A DNA stretch of 64,000 nucleotides from G963701675 sp963701675 (GCA_963701675.1 OY969623.1:2480001-2544000), one strand, 5' to 3'. Positions 30,381 to 38,570 are shown, counted from the stretch's first letter. Notes: generated from the sequence alone by a model not told the origin. A program made the numbers and translations.

Positions 30381-30560
30381 ATGAGTCTATCTGACCGTGA
30401 ACTAGCGACTGTTCTGGCAGCACTTCGGTATTGGCAGCGACAGTCGTCTAAAGCTGTCGACGCCGCACTTCTTTCTCCTGATCATTTCGAAGAATCTTGC
30501 ACCCCACTAACCGACCGCGAGATCGACGGCTTATGTGAGCGGCTCAACTGCGCGGGTTGA
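30381..30560 (+). CDS. Small protein heading the ubiquitin-like cluster
   Basis: 59 residues (MSLSDRELATVLAALRYWQR at the start, LTDREIDGLCERLNCAG at the end) with an ideal AAGGAGG ribosome site 6 bases before the ATG. The sequence looks like two short helical repeats, each with a 'L(S/T)DREI/L' start. It is shorter than typical gene-finder limits. Family and function unknown; placed at the head of the cluster. Confidence 0.65.
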   Translation: MSLSDRELATVLAALRYWQRQSSKAVDAALLSPDHFEESCTPLTDREIDGLCERLNCAG

Positions 30561-30620
30561 AACACATTCCCGATAACCCACTCGACTTTCGATCCAAACG
30601 AGGGAGGTACGACAACGAAC

Positions 30621-30776
30621 ATGAGAAGACGCGGATGGTTCGCGCCAGTGGTTATTGGCACCTTGGTTGTCGCCATCACGGCGCCGCTCGTTACTAGCGA
30701 CGGCTGGTTCCTCTGGCCGCCGATCGCGCTGGCCTTGTTGGCCGCTTGGCGTTTCTCGCAACGATCTAATTCGTGA
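30621..30776 (+). CDS. Small two-pass membrane protein
   Basis: 51 residues with an AGGGAGG sequence 13 bases before the ATG. A basic N-terminus (MRRRGW) precedes two hydrophobic segments (FAPVVIGTLVVAITAPLV and WFLWPPIALALLAAW), ending in a polar tail. Likely a membrane-embedded miniprotein; no family recognised. It lies directly before the ubiquitin-like gene. Confidence 0.55.
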   Translation: MRRRGWFAPVVIGTLVVAITAPLVTSDGWFLWPPIALALLAAWRFSQRSNS

Positions 30777-30812
30777 ACTGAGTTGTTTCCTTCACTCTAA
30801 TGGGAGGTATGC

Positions 30813-31052
30813 ATGAAGGTTTTGTACATCAATAATGATGGCGGCGGCTTCGCAGATCATGTCTCGGTTGAGCCGGGGACCACAGTCACCAAATTCTTCA
30901 GCCAACGGCTCCCCGGGTGTCGGCCAGAAGACTACCTGATCCGAGTCAATCGGCTACCGGCCAGCGCCGACCAGGTTCTGCAAGAAGGCGATCGCATCAG
31001 CCTAACACCGGTCAAAATCCAAGGTGCCGGGATCGTTCGACTCGCTGCGTAA
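30813..31052 (+). CDS. Ubiquitin-like beta-grasp protein (ThiS/MoaD-like)
   Basis: 79 residues after a GGGAGGT ribosome site; ATG 30813 is preferred over ATG 30809, which is in another frame. The sequence shows a beta-grasp layout: KVLYINNDGG strand, 'VSVEPGTTVTKFFSQRLPG' strand and helix, 'YLIRVNRLPASADQVLQEGD' and a final strand 'RISLTPVKIQG'. It resembles the small Ubls that precede E2/JAB/E1 genes in bacterial operons. The C-terminus is KIQGAGIVRLAA, without a terminal diglycine, so processing by the JAB peptidase or non-covalent use must be considered. The proposed role is the modifier of the pathway encoded downstream. Confidence 0.75.
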   Translation: MKVLYINNDGGGFADHVSVEPGTTVTKFFSQRLPGCRPEDYLIRVNRLPASADQVLQEGDRISLTPVKIQGAGIVRLAA

Positions 31053-31180
31053 TCATCATTCCACCGAGCACCTGCCGAGTCATGTGTGGCTCGGCAGGCC
31101 CTCTCCCTCATTCCCAGAGGACTCTCTATGCCATTTGATCGTCTTCACCTGCGCCTGTACTCAAACTGCGCGACATCTAC

Positions 31181-32155
31181 TTGGCCCGGGCCAGTAACAC
31201 GGCAGAACAAGATTTGTTAAGTCGGCTCGATGGTTATGATGTCGCCCTGGAAGCCACGCGCGCGGCGCTACGCGTGGCTCTAAGCACAGGGTCTACCACG
31301 GGTACTCTGCACGTGCGGCGACATTTGCAGCGGCTCGTGCAAATCGTCCGTGACGCGGTCAGTGAAACCATTGAGAATCCGATCCCGTCGTCGGCCGCCG
31401 TCCCCGATCTTCGTACGTTCTTAGCTGAACTGAAGCAACTCGGGGACGACTTTGAATCCGTGGACGTCGATTGTCGGGCAAGGACGATCACTGCCACGGC
31501 AAAGCCGATTACACTGGAGGGCGTTTATCTCGGCCCTTTCGCCATCCGCCTGAATTGGGATCGACTGCTTCACAGCGCCACAAGTCATTGCTTTGTAATT
31601 GATGCACTGGAGCCCCATCCTGCCGCCGCCAACGCCGAGGTGACTCATCCGCATGTGAGCCATGAGGAACTATGCGCCGGTGATGCTTCGCGGCCACTGG
31701 AACATGCCTTGGAACAGGGCCGACTGGCCGATGCTTTTTGCCTCGTGCATCGCGTACTCGAAACCTACAATCCGCGGAGCGCTCACATTGTGCTCGACAG
31801 TTGGGGCGGAAGCGAATGTCACCGCTGCGGCCGTAATGTAGCCGACGACGATTCGTGGCGGTGCGATGGCTGCGACCGCGAGGTCTGTTCGGATTGCAGC
31901 ACCGATTGCGAGCATTGCCATAGCATTTATTGTCGGGCATGTCTGTTCGATTGCGAACGATGTGAAACAACACATTGCGAAAACTGCACGTCCTCTCACA
32001 CCGAGTCGTGTGCCGATGAGGCCGACGAAGCTATGGATCCGGTTGCTCCGGAAGTGCCAGCGCCACAAGCGATCGGCGTCGCGGCTCCCGCTCATTCCAA
32101 CGACCTTTCTACTTTGGAGAAAAACCATGAACCAAGCGAGCTCATCCCGCTCTGA
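31181..32155 (+). CDS. E2-like conjugating enzyme fused to a RING-like Cys-rich domain
   Basis: 324 residues from TTG 31181. Residues about 75-210 resemble bacterial E2-like (UBC-fold) domains: 'GVYLGPFAIRL', then HPHV (156-159) and the proposed active-site Cys165 in EELCAG, followed by 'HRVLETYNP'. Residues 213-269 hold seven CxxC pairs (from CHRC to CENC), compatible with a RING/B-box-like binuclear or longer treble-clef domain, so E2 and E3-like parts are on one chain. The tail is acidic and flexible. A better start with ribosome site (AGAGGA) exists at ATG 31129, but its frame (MPFDRLHLRLY) is off by one base, so a 5' indel near 31155 is possible. Confidence 0.72.
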   Translation: MARASNTAEQDLLSRLDGYDVALEATRAALRVALSTGSTTGTLHVRRHLQRLVQIVRDAVSETIENPIPSSAAVPDLRTFLAELKQLGDDFESVDVDCRARTITATAKPITLEGVYLGPFAIRLNWDRLLHSATSHCFVIDALEPHPAAANAEVTHPHVSHEELCAGDASRPLEHALEQGRLADAFCLVHRVLETYNPRSAHIVLDSWGGSECHRCGRNVADDDSWRCDGCDREVCSDCSTDCEHCHSIYCRACLFDCERCETTHCENCTSSHTESCADEADEAMDPVAPEVPAPQAIGVAAPAHSNDLSTLEKNHEPSELIPL

Positions 32156-32834
32156 TCTCAGTGATCGGCTGTATTTCTCGCCTCTGGCGTGGCTCAAACT
32201 GCAATGGTTTTGCCATGCCGGGGACACCGAAGTCGGCGGCTTTGGGATTTCAGCGGCGCACAACCCTCTATATATCGAGGAATTCGTCACCCTTCCGCAG
32301 CGAACGACCGCGGTTACCGTGGCGTTCGACGACGCCGCCGTCGCCGATTACTTTGATGTGTGCGTCGACCGGGGGCTCAAACCCGATCGCTTCGCGAGAA
32401 TATGGCTCCATACCCATCCCGGCAATTCCGCCTTACCGAGCAGCACCGACGAAGACACATTTGAGCGTCGGTTCGGCTCGTGCGATTGGTCGGTGATGGC
32501 GATTCTGTCCCGAACCAGCCAAACTTACGCCCGGCTGGCGTTTGCGGCCGGACCGGGTGCTCAGGTTGAGTTACCGGTAGCCGTGCACTGGGCGCGTTGG
32601 CCGGAGGGTGTGTCGGCGTGCAAAGGTCTCGACGCACTGATCGACGACTGGAAACGAGAGTACGCCGCAAACGTCCATCCCATTCCACTGAGTCTGTCAT
32701 CTCGTCCAGAAAAGTCGATGGCCTCTACGTCGTTGAAGCGCGATTGGTGGGAAGTAGAGCCCTGGAACGAGAAGCTAGACGGTATTCACTACGAACCCGT
32801 ATGCCCCGAGGAGGCTTATGAATCAATCTTCTGA
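32127..32834 (+). CDS. JAMM/JAB-domain metallopeptidase (deubiquitinase-like)
   Basis: 235 residues; ATG 32127 with GGAGA in front, overlapping the E2 gene by 29 bases. The JAMM zinc motif is complete: E36 in TEVGGFG, H95 and H97 in WLHTHPG, then S105 and D108 seven residues on. JAB enzymes of this kind remove or process ubiquitin-like proteins. Here it would trim the Ubl C-terminus or reverse conjugation. The last 17 bases overlap the E1 gene. Confidence 0.88.
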   Translation: MNQASSSRSDLSDRLYFSPLAWLKLQWFCHAGDTEVGGFGISAAHNPLYIEEFVTLPQRTTAVTVAFDDAAVADYFDVCVDRGLKPDRFARIWLHTHPGNSALPSSTDEDTFERRFGSCDWSVMAILSRTSQTYARLAFAAGPGAQVELPVAVHWARWPEGVSACKGLDALIDDWKREYAANVHPIPLSLSSRPEKSMASTSLKRDWWEVEPWNEKLDGIHYEPVCPEEAYESIF

Positions 32835-33519
32835 GATCCTGCGTGATCGTGACTTGCGGCAACGCGAGATTGTGCCGCCCGAACACCTCGCTACCTGTCA
32901 CGCAATTGTGATCGGCGTGGGGGCCATCGGTCGGCAAGTAGCGTTGCAACTGGCTGCCGTCGGCGTGCCTCGGATGACGCTCATCGATCCGGACACGGTT
33001 AATGTCGAAAACCTGGCGGTGCAAGGCTATTGGCCGGCCGATCTGGGCAGTCCCAAGGTGCAGTGCACCCAGGCACTCTGCCGGCAGATCAACTCGGAGA
33101 TCGATGTGACTGTCTGGTCGGAGCGATTTCGGCCTACGAGGCTGCGCCGCATGGGTGGTGCAGAACGGTTGGTCGTATTTGCCTGTGTCGATTCCATCAC
33201 CACGCGGGGCTCGATCTTCGAGTCGGTTCGGTCCAATGCAGCGCTTTATGTCGATGGTCGGATGAACGCCGAGGTGCTGCGCATCCTGGCGATTGCTCGG
33301 CCCGCTACCGATAGTTCCTACTCGCGGACATTGTTTAGCGAGAAGGAAGCCGTGTCCGGTTCTTGCACTGCTCGTTCTACGATTTACACCGCCTCGATCG
33401 GCGCTGGCCTGATGATCAGCCAATTCACCAAATGGCTGCGCGGCCTGCCGCTTGATCGCGATCTCACCATTAACCTATTGTCGATGGAACTGAGCATCGG
33501 CGATGCGGCAGTCGCCTAG
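32818..33519 (+). CDS. E1-like (ThiF/MoeB family) adenylating enzyme
   Basis: 233 residues with an AGGAGG ribosome site. The nucleotide-binding loop is IGVGAIG (32-38), followed by 'LIDPDTVNVENLAVQ' and a conserved lysine at 80, as in ThiF/MoeB/E1 enzymes that adenylate the C-terminus of a Ubl. A cysteine in 'GSCTARSTIYTASIGAG' is a candidate for the thioester or for structure; the C-terminal zinc-binding CxxC pairs of ThiF are not evident. Together with the Ubl, E2-RING and JAB genes it completes a conjugation set. Confidence 0.88.
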   Translation: MNQSSEILRDRDLRQREIVPPEHLATCHAIVIGVGAIGRQVALQLAAVGVPRMTLIDPDTVNVENLAVQGYWPADLGSPKVQCTQALCRQINSEIDVTVWSERFRPTRLRRMGGAERLVVFACVDSITTRGSIFESVRSNAALYVDGRMNAEVLRILAIARPATDSSYSRTLFSEKEAVSGSCTARSTIYTASIGAGLMISQFTKWLRGLPLDRDLTINLLSMELSIGDAAVA

Positions 33520-33589
33520 CTTCTGTTTCTTAAACGGTCGCAAGCGTTACCAGAACGGATGTCGAATCCGAAAGGAGAATCTTCGAGCA

Positions 33590-33952
33590 ATGTCCCACAT
33601 GGTCACCATCCAGACTAAGGTCCGCGACCCCATCGCCGTCGCCGCCGCTTGCCAACGACTCAACCTAACGGCGCCGACGCAGGGCACGGCTCAACTGTAC
33701 TCAGGAGAGGCGGCTGGTCTCCTCGTGCAATTGCCGGATTGGGCGTATCCCGTGGTTGTTGACACCACCACCGGCGTGGTCCAGTTCGATAACTTCAATG
33801 GCGCCTGGGGTGAACAGCAACACCTCGATCGCTTCATGCAGGCCTACGCGGTGGAAAAAGCCAAGCTGGAATGCCGCCTCAAAGGATATCAGAGCACGGA
33901 AACCGCACTCCAGGACGGAAGCATCAAGCTCCACATCATGGAGGGCTCCTAG
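33590..33952 (+). CDS. DUF1257 (Ycf35-like) protein
   Basis: 120 residues with AAAGGAG in front of the ATG. The pattern (MSHMVTIQTKVRDPIAVAAA at the start, 'LDRFMQAYAVEKAKLE' and 'QDGSIKLHIMEG' near the end) matches DUF1257, named after chloroplast Ycf35. In bacteria it commonly sits beside DUF2997 and a Ycf46-like AAA+ protein, as here. Its molecular role is not known. Confidence 0.82.
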   Translation: MSHMVTIQTKVRDPIAVAAACQRLNLTAPTQGTAQLYSGEAAGLLVQLPDWAYPVVVDTTTGVVQFDNFNGAWGEQQHLDRFMQAYAVEKAKLECRLKGYQSTETALQDGSIKLHIMEGS

Positions 33953-33953
33953 C

Positions 33954-34184
33954 GTGAACACGCCTCGTCGTCGCCTGATTCGCCCCCGAGCTACCGCAGT
34001 ATCACGCCGTCAAGATCGCAGACTGGAACGACTCCGAACGCGGCTCGACAAGGAGCGGCACAGCCTGTCCCGCTGGATGTCGAAGCTGAAGCGGGCGTTT
34101 CACACCGTGGAGCGCACGCAGCAACGCATCTCCCGAATGGAAAAGCAACTCGCGTCTAAGGAGAACTCGACATGCCCCGGATAA
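33954..34184 (+). CDS. Small basic coiled-coil protein
   Basis: 76 residues from GTG 33954, which starts 1 base after the DUF1257 stop; no ATG fits. The sequence is almost entirely charged helix (RRQDRRLERLRTRLDKERHS, then 'TQQRISRMEKQLASKE'), suggesting a coiled coil. It overlaps the start of the DUF2997 gene by 13 bases. No family known to me; similar linker genes occur between DUF1257 and DUF2997 genes. Confidence 0.65.
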   Translation: MNTPRRRLIRPRATAVSRRQDRRLERLRTRLDKERHSLSRWMSKLKRAFHTVERTQQRISRMEKQLASKENSTCPG

Positions 34185-34360
34185 TCGAAGTGACGGTTAC
34201 GCCCCAGGGAGACGTTACCGTGCAGACGCAAGGCTATCTCGGCGCCGGGTGTCTCCAAGCCAGCAAGTTCCTGGAGGAGGCACTCGGCGTCGTCACGACC
34301 GAGCGCAAATCGGCAGAGTTTTTCGCATCGATACAGACGGACGCTCAAATCTCCCAATAG
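34172..34360 (+). CDS. DUF2997 protein
   Basis: 62 residues (MPRIIEVTVTPQGDVTVQTQ, then 'GYLGAGCLQASKFLEEALG'), matching DUF2997, a short domain that travels with DUF1257 and AAA+ genes. AAGGAG lies 8 bases before the ATG. The function of the family is unknown. Confidence 0.85.
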   Translation: MPRIIEVTVTPQGDVTVQTQGYLGAGCLQASKFLEEALGVVTTERKSAEFFASIQTDAQISQ

Positions 34361-34424
34361 CCGCATGCCGTCCTCTGGCGCTAATCTACCCATCTCCGGA
34401 TAGCCAAAGAAAGGACTTGGTTGA

Positions 34425-35909
34425 ATGAACCTGGCCGATGAAATTACCGATTACGTCAACGCCGCATTCAGCGGCCTGTGGATTGTCACCCATGAACCCG
34501 ACGAAGCCGAGCGCGAGATCCTTCGCCATGCCCAAGCCCACAAATGGCACGTCGCTGTGTGGGATATCGCGGCGGGTTTGCGCTTTCCAAGAACCCACGA
34601 GCAGCCGGCGCCCGAGGTCGGCGCCGGAGACCCGCTTGCCGTACTCCGGGCGTTACCGAGCCTGTCGTCCAAGGACGGCACGGCATTGCTACTGCTACAC
34701 AACTTTCATCGTTTCCTCAACAACCCGGAGGTCATCCAGACCACCTTCAGTCAATTAATAGCCGGCAAAGAGCAGCGAACGTTTCTGGTGGTGCTGGCGC
34801 CGTCGATTCAAATCCCTGTCGAGCTTGAGAAGCTGTTCATCGTCATCGAACATCAGCTTCCCGATCGTGAACAACTAAGGCGTATTGCCAGCGAGCTCAC
34901 CAAAGAAACGCCGGAGGATCTTCCCGAGGGGGAGGATTTGCAAAGGGTGCTCGATGCAGCCGCCGGCCTAACGCGGTACGAGTGCGAGGGCGCCTTCGCT
35001 CTGTCGCTTACCCGCCACAACGCCTTGCGACCCGAATCTATCTGGGGACTCAAAGCTCAGGCATTGCAGAAGCACCGACTTCTTAGTCTCCACCGCGGAC
35101 AGGAATCGTTCGCCTCACTGGGCGGTCTAGCAAACTTGAAGGATTTCTGCCGCCGTGCTCTGCAACCGGGGAAACGGGTGAAGCCGCGCGGATGTTTGCT
35201 CTTGGGCGTCTCGGGCTCGGGAAAATCCGCCTTCGCCAAAGCCCTAGGTAATGAGACGGGCAGGCCCACGCTTTTGCTCGATTTGGGAGCGCTCTATGGC
35301 TCGCTCGTCGGCGCCACGGAAGCCAACGTCCGGCAAGCACTGCGGGTTGCCGAAGCCATGAGTCCAGCGGTTCTTTTCGTCGACGAACTTGAAAAAGCCC
35401 TAGCCGGTGTGGGCAGTACGGGGGACAGCGGCGTCTCCACCCGGTTATTCGGGACTTTGCTGACTTGGTTATCCGACCGCACCAGTGACACGTTTGTCGT
35501 CGGCACATGCAACGACATTTCGCAGTTGCCCCCGGAGTTTTCCCGGGCCGAGCGCTGGGATGGGGTGTTCTTCTTGGATCTTCCCGATGCAACAGAGAAG
35601 AAAGCCATCTGGGACTTGTACCGCTCGGAATTCGTCATCTCTGACAAGCAAAGCCAGCCTGATGACACTTCCTGGACTGGCGCCGAGATAAAGGCCTGCT
35701 GTCGTCTGGCGGCCCTACTGGATATGACGCTCACCCAAGCTGCACAGCACGTTGTTCCGGTCGCAGTCACAGCGGCGGAGCAAGTCGAGCGTTTGCGCAC
35801 TTGGGCCAGCGGACGGTGTCTGTCGGCATCTTCGCCCGGGATCTTTCGCCGTGATGGCGATGGCCCCCGGCGTCCGGCCCGTCGTCTCCATAGGCCCAGC
35901 GATAACTAG
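34425..35909 (+). CDS. AAA+ ATPase, Ycf46-like
   Basis: 494 residues. The N-terminal 230 residues form a degenerate RecA-like region as in Ycf46 ('GLWIVTHEPDEAEREIL', 'FLVVLAPSIQIPVELEKL'), and the C-terminal half is an AAA+ module with Walker A GVSGSGKS (261-268), Walker B AVLFVDELEKAL near 317 and a sensor 'VVGTCNDISQLPPEF'. An arginine-finger region follows (FSRAERWDGVFF). Such ATPases remodel or unfold proteins; in this cluster it could act on Ubl-tagged targets, which is inference. It is the largest gene of the cluster, followed by a 265-base gap. Confidence 0.87.
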   Translation: MNLADEITDYVNAAFSGLWIVTHEPDEAEREILRHAQAHKWHVAVWDIAAGLRFPRTHEQPAPEVGAGDPLAVLRALPSLSSKDGTALLLLHNFHRFLNNPEVIQTTFSQLIAGKEQRTFLVVLAPSIQIPVELEKLFIVIEHQLPDREQLRRIASELTKETPEDLPEGEDLQRVLDAAAGLTRYECEGAFALSLTRHNALRPESIWGLKAQALQKHRLLSLHRGQESFASLGGLANLKDFCRRALQPGKRVKPRGCLLLGVSGSGKSAFAKALGNETGRPTLLLDLGALYGSLVGATEANVRQALRVAEAMSPAVLFVDELEKALAGVGSTGDSGVSTRLFGTLLTWLSDRTSDTFVVGTCNDISQLPPEFSRAERWDGVFFLDLPDATEKKAIWDLYRSEFVISDKQSQPDDTSWTGAEIKACCRLAALLDMTLTQAAQHVVPVAVTAAEQVERLRTWASGRCLSASSPGIFRRDGDGPRRPARRLHRPSDN

Positions 35910-36174
35910 ATTACTCCAGTCGCGGCCGCGAGGTTGCCTATCTTAACATGCCTCTCGCTGCGTCTAGGATCGCGTCAGAGCCACTCCAGGCCTCTTGATA
36001 AGGATCGAAACGCCAAAGCGGCTGCGAGGGCCCGTAGGCTTCATTGTGGTAGCTGCAAGCTCCGCTGAAACTGCCTGTCGGCTGCTGTAGTAACAAATGG
36101 GCTAAGAAACCCGCCCTTTCAGTTAGTCAAAATCTAGATTTTAAGCCTGTCACTTTCACTTGGGAGGTCACCTT
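35910..36174. other. Intergenic region, 265 bases
   Basis: This gap separates the AAA+ gene from the next cluster gene and may hold a second promoter. An AT-rich stretch around 36120-36145 (TCAAAATCTAGATTTTAAGC, with TCTAGA and AAAATCTAGATTTT forming a 14-bp palindrome) is the only clear structure. The palindrome lies about 35 bases before the next start. Confidence 0.4.
36129..36142. repeat. 14-bp perfect palindrome upstream of the 36175 gene
   Basis: AAAATCTAGATTTT is a perfect palindrome of 14 bases ending about 32 bases before the GTG start at 36175. It could be an operator for a dimeric regulator or a tract near the -35/-10 region. No second copy was noticed upstream of other genes of the cluster. 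Confidence 0.45.
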
Positions 36175-37146
36175 GTGCCGAGATCGAAAAAGACTGTAAC
36201 CACGGAAACCGCCCCGGCCGATCGCCTCCGTCGAATATCGGCGGCCGTCCGCGTTCAGTTCGTATGGTGGGGTGTCCATCGTGCCCTTACCGCGGAGCAA
36301 AGAAAAGAAGTCGGCCTCGTGCACAATGCCGATGGTCGGCTTCTCACCGCCGGCAAGAAGCTGATCGATGTCCGGCATCCTTCGTTCCGCCGGCTGGCAT
36401 CCATCCGCTCGCGTGCGGTTTCGTTCTGGCGCGGGCTGACGCTCCCCTACGTCGAGCCCGGCGTGCGACTCATTCGTCAAACCGACATTGATGCATTTGC
36501 GGAAAAAATGCAAGGGCTGCGCGAGGAGTTGATTCAGGCCGAAGCCGATCTGAGCGAGGTATTCAACGAGATCAAACGCGATGCCCGCGAACGCCTAGGC
36601 CGGCTCTATAGTCCGGAGGATTATCCGAGTGAGGTTCGCGGGCTGTTCGATGTGTCTTGGGATTTTCCCTCGGTCGAGCCGCCCGAGTATCTCATGCGAT
36701 TGAATCCGGAAATCTACGAACAAGAGCAGCAACGCGTGGCCCGTCGCTTCGATGAGGCGGTGAAGTTGGCCGAGGAAGCGTTCGTCGGTGAATTCGCCCG
36801 GCTCGTGTCCCATCTCACCGAACGGCTATGTGGCGAGTCGGACGGCGAACCGAAGATCTTCCGGGACACGGCCGTGACGAACCTCGCTGAGTTTTTCGAA
36901 CGGTTCAAACGCCTGAGCATCGGATCCAACGACGAGTTGGATCAATTGGTTGCTCAGGCACACGACCTGGTTCAAGACGTCAAACCTCAAGCGTTGCGTG
37001 ACAACGAAGATTTCAGGCGGCACGTGGCCACTGAACTCTCCCAGGTGCAAGCACAGTTGGACGGCCTCATGGTCGATCGGCCGCGGCGCCGCATCATGCG
37101 TGCTCACCCCTCCAGCAACGGAGTCGCTCATGATGCTACTCATTGA
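36175..37146 (+). CDS. Conserved planctomycete protein of unknown function
   Basis: 323 residues from GTG 36175, chosen for the GGGAGG in front; the frame opens earlier at TTG 36160. The sequence is mostly helical and charged with coiled-coil-like segments (LREELIQAEADLSEVFNEIK) and a conserved 'SWDFPSVEPPEYL' motif. I recall similar proteins in many planctomycetes, always without function. It overlaps the next gene by 17 bases. Association with ubiquitin-like genes is seen here, but dependency is not shown. Confidence 0.75.
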   Translation: MPRSKKTVTTETAPADRLRRISAAVRVQFVWWGVHRALTAEQRKEVGLVHNADGRLLTAGKKLIDVRHPSFRRLASIRSRAVSFWRGLTLPYVEPGVRLIRQTDIDAFAEKMQGLREELIQAEADLSEVFNEIKRDARERLGRLYSPEDYPSEVRGLFDVSWDFPSVEPPEYLMRLNPEIYEQEQQRVARRFDEAVKLAEEAFVGEFARLVSHLTERLCGESDGEPKIFRDTAVTNLAEFFERFKRLSIGSNDELDQLVAQAHDLVQDVKPQALRDNEDFRRHVATELSQVQAQLDGLMVDRPRRRIMRAHPSSNGVAHDATH

Positions 37147-37363
37147 CCCGCGCGGCTCAGTCCGCTGTCTCTACGCCGAGGCGATTGACTTGGCCGCGTT
37201 AGGCGTCCTGCGTATTCAACGGGCTAGCCACGTGGAACCCGACGCCCAGGGAATCTGGTGGGCCGATCTGGCTCCGAGCAGTGGCCCAAAGCTGGGGCCG
37301 TTCCCGAAGCGCTCGGCTGCTTTGCATGCCGAACGGAACTGGCTAGAGTTGCACCGCCTTTAG
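37130..37363 (+). CDS. Small conserved planctomycete protein
   Basis: 77 residues from ATG 37130, overlapping the previous gene. The pattern (MMLLIDPRGSVRCLYAEAID, 'RASHVEPDAQGIWWADLAP', 'KRSAALHAERNWLE') is that of a small alpha/beta protein that I associate with planctomycete genomes. Function unknown. Confidence 0.68.
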   Translation: MMLLIDPRGSVRCLYAEAIDLAALGVLRIQRASHVEPDAQGIWWADLAPSSGPKLGPFPKRSAALHAERNWLELHRL

Positions 37364-37494
37364 AAACTCGTTCGCGGAATCCGCGTTTCATTGGAGGTTT
37401 TCGCCTGATTGTTTCTTGCCTCATCCACTATCTGAGTTGATCGACCTGCTGGCCCAAGCGCCAGGAGCCGAATCATTACCTGAAAGGAACTCCT

Positions 37495-37689
37495 ATGACC
37501 CAGACGCAGTTAAATCGCGCGGTGGCCGAGGCTACCGGCGAATCCGTTCGTACCATCGAGCACTTGGGCTTCGTATTCGTCCAAGTGCCTTCGCCCCGGT
37601 TGCCGCGCCATTACGGCGGCTTTTCACGTCGCGGCCCGTTCCGTCCGCGACGATCCAAGCCATTTCATCGGTCGCTCCAACCGGCTTGA
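37495..37689 (+). CDS. Small basic protein, possibly nucleic-acid binding
   Basis: 64 residues with AAAGGAAC before the ATG. The N-terminus (MTQTQLNRAVAEATGESVRT) resembles a short helical HTH-like segment and the C-terminus is Arg/Pro rich. It is small and might be a truncated version of a longer family member. Function unknown. Confidence 0.55.
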   Translation: MTQTQLNRAVAEATGESVRTIEHLGFVFVQVPSPRLPRHYGGFSRRGPFRPRRSKPFHRSLQPA

Positions 37690-37766
37690 TGGCTGATGCC
37701 TACACGAGCCGGCAGTCGGAACAGCGAAGAGGCATTCAATGTCAGTGGTTTTCACAGAGGAGAGAC

Positions 37767-37961
37767 ATGCCCCGAATGATCCTATTGGATGAAACGCATG
37801 TGAGCGTTTACGTAGCACGCAGTCTGCCGGACGGACAGTGCAAGGCGATTCGCCGCATCTTGAACAGCAAACGCTTTAAGCGCGAATTCACGCTGGCCAT
37901 CCGCGACGTCTTTGGCCGCTGGCCGGTGTTAGCCCGGGCCCGTACGACGCTGACGCGTTGA
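37767..37961 (+). CDS. Small conserved protein of unknown function
   Basis: 64 residues with AGAGGAGAGAC before the ATG. It reads as a strand-helix-helix protein (HVSVYVARSLPDGQCKAIRR, then 'RFKREFTLAIRDVFGRWP'). Only the ATG at 37767 has a ribosome site; upstream codons of the open frame are not supported. Confidence 0.58.
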   Translation: MPRMILLDETHVSVYVARSLPDGQCKAIRRILNSKRFKREFTLAIRDVFGRWPVLARARTTLTR

Positions 37962-38020
37962 CTCGTCAAGCTTTCATCGAACCGAACAGATATTTCACCA
38001 ACAACCTCACAGGAGATTGC

Positions 38021-38570
38021 ATGCCATCGCTTACCGTTACGGAAAAGGAACATTGGAAAGACCGCATCGCCCGTCGGATCGACAAGAAGATCGAAACGCT
38101 TGCGGCGCGGAACGCGAATCTGTTGGACCGAGTCGACAACGACGCCCGCGATCGTGCCCTTCAATCGCTAGGCCTAACCGAGCTACAAGCCGAACTCGAC
38201 ACCGTCGAGGGGCAGCGGGAGGCCCTGGATCGCCGGGAACGACAGGCACATCGGGCCATGTTGGCAAGCGTGCGTGGCGTCCCCGTTGAAGCCGTCGATG
38301 ACTGCTGGCATCACAGCAGCCTGCATCAGGAGGTGAGCAACGCTGTCCGTCGCCGCCAATCCGTCCACGAAGAAGAACTTCTGGCCGAAGACCCGGTCGG
38401 GCAGCAGATATTGCGCTGCGCAAGAAAAAGAAGAGCTACTGGATACCGTCTGGCTAGCCACATCCCCGAGCCAACTCCGCGAACTGTGGTCCAAGGTGGT
38501 CGGCCTGCTCGAAGAAGAGCCGACTCCCTTACAACGCGATGCCATGAGCATCACGCCGATCGTGGATTAG
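38021..38570 (+). pseudogene. Coiled-coil protein of the cluster, frameshifted in its last third
   Basis: AGGAG lies 5 bases before ATG 38021. The first about 135 residues are charged helices (WKDRIARRIDKKIETLAARN, then 'LQAELDTVEGQREALDRRER'). Around 38410-38430, near the run GCAAGAAAAAGAAGAG, the frame turns into an Arg/Pro-rich sequence, while the shifted frame gives a natural helical continuation (EKEELLDTVWLATSPSQLRE) to a stop at 38570. A single-base indel in or near the A-run explains it. The original protein would be about 183 residues; role unknown. Confidence 0.6.
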
